This document shows positions 1-7,184 of a stretch of DNA of 64,000 nucleotides, piece by piece. Below the pieces are notes generated by a model. It was not told the origin of the DNA and searched no databases. It saw nothing but the letters and a program-made list of their open reading frames with translations. Positions within the stretch are counted from its first letter, which is position 1. The number at the start of each line of letters is the position of its first letter. The stretch is from positions 21,811 through 85,810 of the forward strand of contig CALXWA010000006.1 in NCBI GenBank assembly GCA_944392275.1. Direction: 5' to 3'. Position numbers and translations under genes: made by a program. The DNA is from an uncultured Alphaproteobacteria bacterium. Its GTDB lineage: Bacteria > Pseudomonadota > Alphaproteobacteria > RF32 > CAG-239.

Positions 1-444
1 GGGCAAAAAGGATTAGTGGCAATTGATCTTATCCAAGAGTGGGAGCAAATTGTCGGGGAGGAGTTGGCTGAATTTACAATCCCGTGGAAAATTGATTTTA
101 AAAAAAATGAAAGAAATAACGGGGTGTTGTCCGTTTATGTTCCCTCCGGGGCTTTTGCTTTGGAGTTGCAACATCGGGAAAGCTTTATTCTTAGTAAAAT
201 TAATATGTATTTTGGGTATCAGGCGGTTTCTTCTTTGAAGATTATACAAAATTCCTCCTTTGATATGGTAAAAGAAAATAAGATTGGCTGTGAACGAAAA
301 CAAAAAGCTCTTGTATCTCCACAAGAAGAAAATTATATTAAAGAGCTGGCAGAAGGTGTTGAAAATTCTGCCCTCAAACAAAAGCTTGAGGAACTCGGAA
401 GAAGTGTTTTCAGTGAAAATAAAGGTGTAAAGAAGGAAAAATGA
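1..444 (+). CDS. DciA/DUF721-family protein (5' end outside window)
   Basis: This is the C-terminal part of a DUF721 (DciA-like) protein, a family linked to loading of the replicative helicase DnaB. The visible segment contains the family-typical stretch around LIQEWEQIVGEELAEFT. The frame is open to the left edge of the window, and the residues before the GTG at 16 (GQKGL) fit the usual family N-terminus, so the true start is probably upstream. It overlaps the next gene by 4 bases (ATGA). A DciA-like gene followed by a DsbA-like gene is a common alphaproteobacterial pair. The family assignment is fairly secure; the role in this organism is inferred. Confidence 0.75.
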   Translation, partial: GQKGLVAIDLIQEWEQIVGEELAEFTIPWKIDFKKNERNNGVLSVYVPSGAFALELQHRESFILSKINMYFGYQAVSSLKIIQNSSFDMVKENKIGCERKQKALVSPQEENYIKELAEGVENSALKQKLEELGRSVFSENKGVKKEK

Positions 445-1187
445 GTTTAGAACGTTTTATTAAAAACTGTAGCGGTTTTATTGCCGGAGTTGTTGTCTTT
501 TTGTTGGTTGCGGGAATGTACCTTTCTTCTAAGGGTTTTGTTATGGATGAAAACGGCAATCTGGTTTTGATTAATAGTGCTTATGCTCAAGATGCTGAGC
601 CTCAGAAGAAAGAATTGGATGCTAATTTAACCATGCCTGAAGACCATGTTATGGGAAAAGCCGAGGCTCCGATTACTCTTTATGAATATTCTTCTTTCGG
701 GTGTTTCCATTGTGCCGATTTTCATTTAGACGTTTTGCCGAAAATTAAAAAGGAGTATATTGATAAAGGGTTGTTAAGAGTTGTGTTTGTTCCTTTCCCA
801 ATTGATCGGGCTTCTATGGATGCGGCTTTGATCTCTGAATGTGTTCCTGAGGATAAGTATTTTCCTTTTGTTGATGTGTTATTTCGGCAACAAAGAAATT
901 GGGGAATGGCTAAAAATCCGCAAAAAGAATTGATGGAATATGCGGAATTATCCGGTTTGGATCGTGAAAAAGCAAAATTATGTCTTAAAGATGATAATCA
1001 AGCTCGTGAAATTTTAGGTAATCGTCAAAACGGAATCTCTGTTTTAGGGATACAGGGAACGCCTTCTTTTATTGTTAGTGATAAAAATGGTAAAGAATTA
1101 TTTCCCGGGCTATCTTCTTTTGAGCAAATTCAAGATATCTTGACGCAACGTTTGGCGAAACTGAATGAAAAAAGTGCAAATAAATAA
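441..1187 (+). CDS. DsbA-family thiol oxidoreductase, membrane-anchored or exported
   Basis: This 248-residue thioredoxin-fold protein of the DsbA/Com1 type probably oxidises or isomerises disulfides in the periplasm. A hydrophobic segment spans residues 12-30. A possible signal-peptidase site (AYAQ) lies near residue 49, so it may be either anchored or cleaved. The active-site CFHC is at residues 88-91 within SFGCFHCADFH, and the cis-proline element GTPSF lies near residue 206. The start overlaps the stop of the upstream dciA-like gene, implying co-transcription. No dsbB is visible nearby. Confidence 0.88.
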   Translation: MSLERFIKNCSGFIAGVVVFLLVAGMYLSSKGFVMDENGNLVLINSAYAQDAEPQKKELDANLTMPEDHVMGKAEAPITLYEYSSFGCFHCADFHLDVLPKIKKEYIDKGLLRVVFVPFPIDRASMDAALISECVPEDKYFPFVDVLFRQQRNWGMAKNPQKELMEYAELSGLDREKAKLCLKDDNQAREILGNRQNGISVLGIQGTPSFIVSDKNGKELFPGLSSFEQIQDILTQRLAKLNEKSANK

Positions 1188-1242
1188 AATTTTAGCGTTT
1201 CTTTAATAACTCGGTAATATTTTGTCGGATATAGTGTTTTTT

Positions 1243-1545
1243 ATGAAAAAAGTGCCTGAGGATATAAAAGAGCTTGAACTACGAATACAGCAGCTCAAAG
1301 AAAAAGAAAATCGTGTGAGAGGAAATAAAGAAGAATCTCCTTTTATGCACGCTTCTAAAACAGGATTAAGGATTGGGACGGAATTGTTGTCCGGTGTTTT
1401 GGTCGGAGCCGCGGTGGGGTATTTTTTAGATCAAGCTTTGGAAACAAAACCATGGATGTTGATTGTGTTTTTGTTTTTGGGCGGTGCCGCAGGGATTTTA
1501 AATGTTTACCGCTTTGTGAAAAAAGAGGAAAAAAGTAAGGAGTAA
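1243..1545 (+). CDS. atpI: ATP synthase protein I (AtpI)
   Basis: This is a small two-helix membrane protein of the AtpI family, which helps assembly of the c-ring. An N-terminal charged helix (KELELRIQQLKEKE) is followed by the conserved segment GTELLSGVLVGAAVGYFLD and a second membrane helix. It sits directly upstream of atpB in the F0 operon, its usual place. The start is uncertain: ATG 1243 was preferred to TTG 1222, and neither has a clear Shine-Dalgarno sequence. Confidence 0.85.
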   Translation: MKKVPEDIKELELRIQQLKEKENRVRGNKEESPFMHASKTGLRIGTELLSGVLVGAAVGYFLDQALETKPWMLIVFLFLGGAAGILNVYRFVKKEEKSKE

Positions 1546-1550
1546 AGCTT

Positions 1551-2273
1551 GTGTCAAATCCGATGGAACAATTTGTGGTAAAGCCGTTGATTCCGCTTGA
1601 AGTCGGTGGGGTCGATATTTCTTTTACCAATTCAGCCCTGTTTATGGTTTTGGCCGTTACTGTTTCAAGTTTGTTGTTGGGACTTTGTTTAAGAAAACGC
1701 AGTATTGTTCCGACGGTGGCTCAATCGGTTCCGGAAGGGATTTATGAATTTATTTCCGGTTTGTTGCGAGAAAATGTCGGACCCGAAGGGTTAAAATATT
1801 TTCCTTTTATTTTTACAATGTTTTTGTTTGTGGCTTTTGGTAATCTGTTGGGTCTGTTTCCGTATGCATTTACCTTTACCTCTCATTTAACGGCGGTTGG
1901 GAGTTTGTCGGTTATTGCTTTATTGTTTAATATTGCTATCGGAATTAAAAAGAAAAAAATCGGGTGGCTCCGGACCTTTTTGCCAAAGGGTATTCCGTTT
2001 GCGTTGGCTCCGTTGATTGTTCCGATTGAAATGATTTCTTTCTTGTCAAAGCCTTTTAGCTTAACCGTTCGTTTGGTTGCCAATATGACGGTTGGGCATA
2101 TTATGTTGAAAATTATTGCCGGATTTGTGGTCGCTTTGGGGGTGGCCGGTGTGGTCCCGGTTTTGTTCAACAGTTGTATTGTTTGTTTTGAAATTTTTAT
2201 CGCCTTGTTACAAGCTTTTATCTATACGGTTTTAAGCTGTATTTATCTGGGTGATGCGTTACATGAACACTAA
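1551..2273 (+). CDS. atpB: F0 ATP synthase subunit a
   Basis: Subunit a forms the proton half-channels of F0 beside the c-ring. This 240-residue polytopic protein has the family's essential arginine within KPFSLTVRLVANMTVGH (about residues 165-180) and a C-terminal helix ending in SCIYLGDALHEH. Translation begins at GTG 1551, preceded by AAGGAG at 1536-1541. It lies 5 bases after atpI and before atpE, as in other alphaproteobacterial F0 operons. Confidence 0.96.
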   Translation: MSNPMEQFVVKPLIPLEVGGVDISFTNSALFMVLAVTVSSLLLGLCLRKRSIVPTVAQSVPEGIYEFISGLLRENVGPEGLKYFPFIFTMFLFVAFGNLLGLFPYAFTFTSHLTAVGSLSVIALLFNIAIGIKKKKIGWLRTFLPKGIPFALAPLIVPIEMISFLSKPFSLTVRLVANMTVGHIMLKIIAGFVVALGVAGVVPVLFNSCIVCFEIFIALLQAFIYTVLSCIYLGDALHEH

Positions 2274-2336
2274 TATGTTTATGGCGTTATAATTATGTGA
2301 GATTAATCTTAATAATGTTTTTGGAAAGGAAATAAA

Positions 2337-2558
2337 ATGGAACCTTTAGCTTATATCGGAGCCGGTTTGTGCGCCTTGTCAATGACTGTTGCCGCTTGGG
2401 GTGTGTCTCAAGTTTGGACGACAATTATTTCAACGGTTGGTCGTAATCCTCAAGTTAAAAAAGATGTTGATATCTATGGTTGGGCAGGATTTGCCGCTGT
2501 TGAAGCTATTGCTTTGTATGCTTTGGTTATTGCCTTGGTTATGTTGACCGGAAACTAA
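2337..2558 (+). CDS. atpE: F0 ATP synthase subunit c
   Basis: This 73-residue hairpin of two membrane helices forms the proton-carrying c-ring. The polar loop is VGRNPQVKKD. The ion-binding acidic residue is the glutamate in GFAAVEAIALYALV, near residue 56. No sodium-type Q/E/S/T signature is evident, so proton coupling is the likely mode. A GGAAAGGA ribosome site precedes the ATG. Confidence 0.96.
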   Translation: MEPLAYIGAGLCALSMTVAAWGVSQVWTTIISTVGRNPQVKKDVDIYGWAGFAAVEAIALYALVIALVMLTGN

Positions 2559-2649
2559 AAACCTTTCCTGAGCTTAGCCTGTCTTGTGATTTTAGAGACA
2601 GGCCTGAGCTTGGAGAATGTGTTTTTTTGGTTGTGTTTGGAGTTGAGTT

Positions 2650-3126
2650 ATGCCTCAGTTGGATTTTAGTATTTTCCCGTCACAATTTTTTTGGTTGTGT
2701 GTGTGCTTTTTTAGCATGCTGTTTATTATGAGTAAAATCATTATTCCGAGAATTGCAGAAATGATTGAGCTTCGGCGTGAAAAAATTGACGGCAATTTGG
2801 AAAAAGCAGCTGAAATTAAAACAAAAGCCGAAGAAGCTTTGGAAAAATATCGGAATGCTTTACAAGATGCTACGAATCGGGCTAATCAGGAGATTTTGAA
2901 AACTCAACAAGACTTACAAGCCATGATTGAACGCAAGCAAAGTGATTTGGCTGCAAAGCTATCTTCAGAAATAACCGAAAGCGAAAAGAAAATCTTAAAC
3001 AGTAAAGAAAAAATTTTGGCACAAGTTGATGATATTTCTTCAGAAATTGCCTTGAGCGTATTAGATAAACTCAATTTGAGTGATCCGAATTTTGAAAAAG
3101 CTGTTAAAAGTTCTTTGAAAGAGTAA
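2650..3126 (+). CDS. atpF': F0 ATP synthase subunit b'
   Basis: This is the 158-residue b' subunit, one of the two peripheral-stalk proteins found in alphaproteobacteria, cyanobacteria and plastids. It has a membrane helix (residues about 9-28), then a long charged helical segment rich in K, E and Q that would pair with b and reach F1. GGAG at about 2639 precedes the ATG. It lies immediately before the second stalk subunit; the gap is 3 bases. Confidence 0.92.
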   Translation: MPQLDFSIFPSQFFWLCVCFFSMLFIMSKIIIPRIAEMIELRREKIDGNLEKAAEIKTKAEEALEKYRNALQDATNRANQEILKTQQDLQAMIERKQSDLAAKLSSEITESEKKILNSKEKILAQVDDISSEIALSVLDKLNLSDPNFEKAVKSSLKE

Positions 3127-3129
3127 AAA

Positions 3130-3738
3130 ATGACAATGCAAAATGATTTGCCTAACCGTGAGATTATTGATGCAACACAAAATGCCGTTTTGAGTGTTGC
3201 CGATAGTGTGTCCGATGTTTTTGAAAACGCTCAGGCTTTTGGTCATGGGGAAGCTTTTTATTTGAGTCCGGAATTTTGGGTCGGATTTTCTTTTGTTTTG
3301 GTTGTTATCGGGTTGGCTCGTCCGGTTGGTCGGTTTTTGTACCAGATGTTAAAAAAACGCGGCGAGAATATTGCCGATAGAATTAATGAATCTTCACAGC
3401 TGAAAGAAGATGCTCAAAAACTTTTGGCTGAATATGAAGGGAAATATCGTAAAGTTGAGCAAGAGGCTCAAGAAATTTTGGCTCGGGCCGAAAGAGAAAT
3501 TAATTTACTTAAAAAAGAGAAAATCGCCCAGCTTGAACAAGATATGGCACGCAAAGAACGTGAAGCGTTGGAGCGGATTTCGGCTTCTCAGGAAAATGCA
3601 TCTAAAGAAATTTCGGATTTGGCTATTTGTAAGGCGATGGATGCGGTAAAAAAAGTTTTGAAAGAAAAGTTGACGGATAAAGAAAAAGATCAATTGATTG
3701 ATGATTCTATTGAGCTAATTGTAAAAGCTTATAAATAA
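3130..3738 (+). CDS. atpF: F0 ATP synthase subunit b
   Basis: This 202-residue b subunit completes the F0 stalk. The core is a membrane helix (about residues 52-70, FWVGFSFVLVVIGLA) followed by a coiled-coil stalk. Compared with usual b subunits of about 160 residues it has an N-terminal extension of about 45 polar residues before the membrane segment. No other ATG with a good ribosome site shortens it convincingly. It is the last gene of the operon, followed by a strong terminator. F1 genes are not in the window. Confidence 0.92.
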   Translation: MTMQNDLPNREIIDATQNAVLSVADSVSDVFENAQAFGHGEAFYLSPEFWVGFSFVLVVIGLARPVGRFLYQMLKKRGENIADRINESSQLKEDAQKLLAEYEGKYRKVEQEAQEILARAEREINLLKKEKIAQLEQDMARKEREALERISASQENASKEISDLAICKAMDAVKKVLKEKLTDKEKDQLIDDSIELIVKAYK

Positions 3739-3756
3739 AATAGTAAAATTAAAAAA

Positions 3757-3787
3757 AATAGCTCCGTTTGAGAGCTATTTTTTTTGT
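3757..3787 (+). terminator. Rho-independent terminator of the F0 operon
   Basis: The 8-bp stem AATAGCTC/GAGCTATT with a 7-base loop is followed by eight T residues, 18 bases after atpF. Confidence 0.9.
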
Positions 3788-3831
3788 TTCATAAATCATG
3801 TCTTTAAGTTTGAGATGATTTGTGAACGCTC

Positions 3832-4668
3832 TTAGATGTCTCGATAAGGGTGAGCGTGATAAGATCCCAGGACATGAACTTCATCAGCAAAGAATTTTAA
3901 TTCTTCAAATGCATTTTTGAAGGATTGATGAGCCGGATGAGCTTCTATTTCTACATAAAATTGGGCAGAAACAAATTTACCGTTTAAGAGATAACTTTCT
4001 AGTTTGGTGATGTTAATCCCGTTGGTTGCAAAGCCTCCGAGTGCTTTATAGAGAGCTGCTGGAATATTTTTGGCCTTGAAGATAAAAGAGGTGATGTATT
4101 TTCCACCATCATCTTCGGGAATGTTATCTTTTAAGGACATAATCAAAAAGCGAGTGGTATTGTTACTGGCGTTTTCAATGTTAGAAGCTAAAATTTCCAG
4201 ACCATAAATTTCGGCAGCAAGAGAGGAAGCAATAGCAGCTTTGCTTTTATCTTGAGCTTGGATGATATCTTGGCAGGAGAGGGCGGTGTCTATCCTTTGA
4301 ATGGGTTGGATGTGGTGCTTGGTTAAAAATTCCGAACATTGGGCTAAGGCTTGTGGGTGAGAGGAAGCGGTTTTAATATCTTCTAATTTTGCACCTTTTA
4401 TTCCCAAAAGTTGATGTTCTATTCGCAGAAAATATTCTCCAACAATATGGAGGCCGGTTTGCGGAAGAAGAAAATGCACATCGGAAACTCTTCCGGCATT
4501 TGAATTTTCAACCGGAATTACGGCAAAGTCGACCTCTTTGGTTTGGACTTTGTTCATTGCTTCTGCAAAACTGAGGCAAGAGACATAAGTTTGGTTGGGG
4601 TAGAGTTTTTGGCAGGCAATTTGGGAATAGGCACCCGCAATACCCTGATAAGCTATTTTAAGGTTCAT
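3832..4668 (-). CDS. pheA: Prephenate dehydratase
   Basis: Converts prephenate to phenylpyruvate in phenylalanine synthesis. The 278-residue protein is the monofunctional type without a chorismate mutase domain. The catalytic bilobal domain spans about residues 3-180, with the threonine-arginine-phenylalanine motif at 172-174 (NNTTRF). A C-terminal ACT domain from about 188 to 270, with ITKLES, would give phenylalanine feedback control. It starts 11 bases after the upstream exported-protein gene, probably in one transcript, with GGAAG before the ATG. Confidence 0.93.
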   Translation of the reverse strand: MNLKIAYQGIAGAYSQIACQKLYPNQTYVSCLSFAEAMNKVQTKEVDFAVIPVENSNAGRVSDVHFLLPQTGLHIVGEYFLRIEHQLLGIKGAKLEDIKTASSHPQALAQCSEFLTKHHIQPIQRIDTALSCQDIIQAQDKSKAAIASSLAAEIYGLEILASNIENASNNTTRFLIMSLKDNIPEDDGGKYITSFIFKAKNIPAALYKALGGFATNGINITKLESYLLNGKFVSAQFYVEIEAHPAHQSFKNAFEELKFFADEVHVLGSYHAHPYRDI

Positions 4669-4679
4669 TGTTCTTCCAT

Positions 4680-5369
4680 TTAGATTTTTAAATTAAGGTT
4701 ATTCCAGCCGCTTTTTTTATTTTGTTGGTCATCTTGTTGTTGTTCTTTGACCCAATTTCGGATCGGCTCGTTTTTTTTGTTAAGGAGTTTTTTTTGTTCT
4801 TCCGTTTGGGCAATGCCAATCGGAAGGAGTTGGTTAAATAGAGCCGGAGATGCAAAATCTACTTTTCCTTTAATAAAGGGATCAACCAAGGCATCAATAA
4901 TCGGGGCGGCGGGTTTGGCGTTAAAGGTATTGATTTTTCCACCATAGAAAATTGCTAAGGCGTGGCAAGGAGATGAAATTAAGACATCCGTAAAATCAAC
5001 ACCGCGGACAAAGCGTAGCATGATTTTGGGACGAATTACGCATTCTTCACTGACATCAAACAAGATATTATTCGGGTTCATGAATAATTCGGATTTTATG
5101 ACATCTTTAAGTTCATTATTAATGACACCGCAAAATCCGACAATAGCCATACCATCAAGCGTATATCCGGTATAGTTTTCAGGCTTATTGGTAATTTGGT
5201 AGCAAAAAATTTGTTCCGAGTTAACGATATTTTCCGTGGCGGAAGGTCCGATGGCCGAACTTATTTCTTCCAGAAAGACGGGAGGTTCTTTGGGAGTGTT
5301 CTCTTGGGCCAGAGCCGGAACAATACCGCAAAGTATGAAAAAAATCGTCGTTTGTAGTAAGCGTTTCAT
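4680..5369 (-). CDS. Exported protein of unknown function
   Basis: I do not recognise this 229-residue protein. It has a clear signal peptide (residues 1-21, ending ALAQ) and four cysteines in the mature part (FCYQ, GFCGV, EECVI, SPCHA), which could form two disulfides in the periplasm. The C-terminus is polar and rich in K, N and Q. It is the first gene of a short minus-strand unit with pheA. Envelope function is inferred only from the signal peptide. Confidence 0.7.
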   Translation of the reverse strand: MKRLLQTTIFFILCGIVPALAQENTPKEPPVFLEEISSAIGPSATENIVNSEQIFCYQITNKPENYTGYTLDGMAIVGFCGVINNELKDVIKSELFMNPNNILFDVSEECVIRPKIMLRFVRGVDFTDVLISSPCHALAIFYGGKINTFNAKPAAPIIDALVDPFIKGKVDFASPALFNQLLPIGIAQTEEQKKLLNKKNEPIRNWVKEQQQDDQQNKKSGWNNLNLKI

Positions 5370-5562
5370 CCGTCTTTCTCCTTTTAATTCTGTTTTTCTT
5401 TCCTTGGTATTATAAGAATTTTATTATAGATTGCTATGATAAAATTATTTTCCTTCCGGTTTTGCACACAAAAAGGAATGTAAAGAATTGTCTTTTAAGA
5501 TACTAATCTGTTTTTATTAATAAAAAAATAATAACTTCGTGCTAGGTTTTAGAAAATAATAC

Positions 5563-5590
5563 TTGCTATTTAATATTTTTGATGTATATT
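5563..5590 (+). promoter_or_regulatory. Sigma70-like promoter of the outer-membrane barrel gene
   Basis: TTGCTA and TATATT are separated by 16 bases, about 48 bases before the ATG at 5638. The direct repeat GGACAAaatgtGGACAAt lies just downstream. Confidence 0.5.
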
Positions 5591-5637
5591 TTGGACAAAA
5601 TGTGGACAATAACCTTTTTATGATTTGGAGACTATTT

Positions 5638-6249
5638 ATGAAAAAAACTTTGGTAACTTTGGCATCCGCTCTTGTGATGACGACAGCGTTAGCTTCCAAT
5701 GCCAGTGCACGTGACGGTGTTTATTTAGCGGTAAGAGGCGGTTGGAGCGATTATAATATGAATAAAGATTCCGACAGTACAACCACTGCGGCTCGTGCTG
5801 ATTTTGGGGATACGTGGATGGTTTCCGGTGCTTTGGGTTATCGTTATAAGTTTTTCCGGATTGAGGCTGAATATATTCACCGTGGCGATGAAGAAGATAC
5901 TTTTAAGTATAATGCTATGGGAGATGAGAGAGAGTCCTCTTTAGAATCTGATTCTTATATGGCTAATGCGTATATTGATATTTTGCCGAATTATTGGATT
6001 AGCCCTTACATCAGCGGTGGTATTGGTATGACATCTTTGAGTTTAACGAATCATGATATTGATGCTTTCAGCAAAAAAGAATCTCATGATAAAGATAACT
6101 TTACATGGACAGCCGGTGGTGGCTTGACCTTGAGACTGAATCGTTGCTTGAATATTGATTTTGGGTATCGTTATTTCAGTTTTGGAAAATTGGAAGAATC
6201 AAATGTTAACGCTCATGAATATTATGGTGGTTTGCGTTATACGTTCTAG
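5638..6249 (+). CDS. Outer-membrane beta-barrel protein
   Basis: This 203-residue protein has a signal peptide cleaved after NASA (residue 24). Alternating strands follow in the style of small 8-stranded porin-like OMPs (YLAVRGGWSDYN, VSGALGYRYKFFRIEAEYIH, SPYISGGIGMTSL, FGYRYFSFGKL), and the chain ends YTF, the terminal aromatic typical of Bam substrates. The start was set at ATG 5638 because GGAG precedes it and the signal peptide begins there. It is monocistronic, with its own promoter and terminator. Its specific function is unknown. Confidence 0.85.
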   Translation: MKKTLVTLASALVMTTALASNASARDGVYLAVRGGWSDYNMNKDSDSTTTAARADFGDTWMVSGALGYRYKFFRIEAEYIHRGDEEDTFKYNAMGDERESSLESDSYMANAYIDILPNYWISPYISGGIGMTSLSLTNHDIDAFSKKESHDKDNFTWTAGGGLTLRLNRCLNIDFGYRYFSFGKLEESNVNAHEYYGGLRYTF

Positions 6250-6269
6250 TTTTTTCTATTGTATAAGTA

Positions 6270-6308
6270 AAAGGAGGTTAATCTTAAAGATTAGCCTCCT
6301 TTCTTTTT
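6270..6308 (+). terminator. Terminator of the barrel gene
   Basis: A 15-bp stem with one G-U pair (arms starting AAGGAGG and ending CCTCCTT) is followed by a T-rich run. Confidence 0.85.
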
Positions 6309-6321
6309 GTTTTTGAGGTAT

Positions 6322-6362
6322 AAAAAAAGAACAGTCTCTCCCCAAGGGGAGAAACTGTTCTT
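6322..6362 (-). terminator. Terminator of the minus-strand foreign-looking gene pair
   Basis: A 17-bp stem (arms 6327-6343 and 6346-6362, two-base loop) reads into TTTTTTT on the minus strand, 12 bases after the stop of the 6375-7091 gene. Confidence 0.88.
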
Positions 6363-6374
6363 GAATAATAATAT

Positions 6375-7091
6375 TTATAGTCTGAATCTGAAACCCAGAG
6401 TTACTCTGGGAACAAACTTCTTTGAAATATCTTGAGCCGCATCTTTAAATACGGCGTCAAGCTCTTCCGGGGTCATTTGCTCCAGATAGGTACTTCCGGA
6501 GAAGTCCAGTGTCTGGTCATAGCCTTCAATTTTTCCCTCATAGGGGCGATACTGCATTGTAAAAGATGCAATAAACTCAACCCTTGAAGATTGAGAAAAC
6601 TTGAAGTTCAAGTCAACACCGGCTTCTGCGGCCAAACGAAGTTTTCCACTCCAGTTAGCTGATGCTAACCAAGCATCAAATGCCGCGGCATCATTAATGC
6701 CTGACATTTTTGCTCCGCTTGGGCATCCGGTCATTTGCTCCTGACCTCCGACGAGGGCCTTAATACCAACTCGAACCATGTGGTGAGGGTTGGCATTAAG
6801 ATTTAATTTTACTCCCGCCATTCCATGAAGACGATGCTTCAGGATGTCGTCTTTTACGCCTCCGGCTGTGATCAGCCAGTCGACATTTATACGACCTCCA
6901 TACAGGATGTGGCGGTTGAGCTCAATTTGGCCACCCCAACCATTGTTTTGAGGATCATAAATCGCACTGGCACCAATGGTCCAACAACGATTTCCGTTCT
7001 CAATTTTGGTTTGCGCCGAAGCACTGGTTGAGAATATCATTACGATTACTACGAAAATTGAACTCAATATGTTATTTGCTATAGTTTTCAT
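6375..7091 (-). CDS. Exported beta-barrel-like protein, foreign-looking
   Basis: A 238-residue protein with a signal peptide (MKTIANN to SASAQ). Strand-rich sequence follows (WGGQIELNRHILYGGRINVDW, HGMAGVKLNLNANPHHMVRVGIKALVGG), and the C-terminus RVTLGFRFRL suggests an outer-membrane barrel. I do not recognise the family. The ATG at 7091 was chosen over GTG 7109 because GGGAAG precedes it. Leucine codons are mostly CTG, CTC and CTT rather than the TTG favoured by neighbours. It lies 93 bases behind a Bacteroidetes-like lipoprotein gene on the same strand and probably forms a unit with it. Confidence 0.7.
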   Translation of the reverse strand: MKTIANNILSSIFVVIVMIFSTSASAQTKIENGNRCWTIGASAIYDPQNNGWGGQIELNRHILYGGRINVDWLITAGGVKDDILKHRLHGMAGVKLNLNANPHHMVRVGIKALVGGQEQMTGCPSGAKMSGINDAAAFDAWLASANWSGKLRLAAEAGVDLNFKFSQSSRVEFIASFTMQYRPYEGKIEGYDQTLDFSGSTYLEQMTPEELDAVFKDAAQDISKKFVPRVTLGFRFRL

Positions 7092-7108
7092 AAACTTCCC
7101 GTCTAACA

Positions 7109-7150
7109 CATCTCAATCACGGTACTTTGCCGTTTTTTATGATTGAGATG
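7109..7150. repeat. Perfect 11-bp inverted repeat between the foreign gene pair
   Basis: CATCTCAATCA at 7109-7119 and its exact complement at 7140-7150 flank a smaller CGG/CCG hairpin. On the minus strand this forms a stem-loop just before the barrel gene. It could attenuate or stabilise the mRNA, or be an operator. Confidence 0.6.
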
Positions 7151-7184
7151 CGGGCAACACGGGTATCTGCCTTTGTTTAACATG

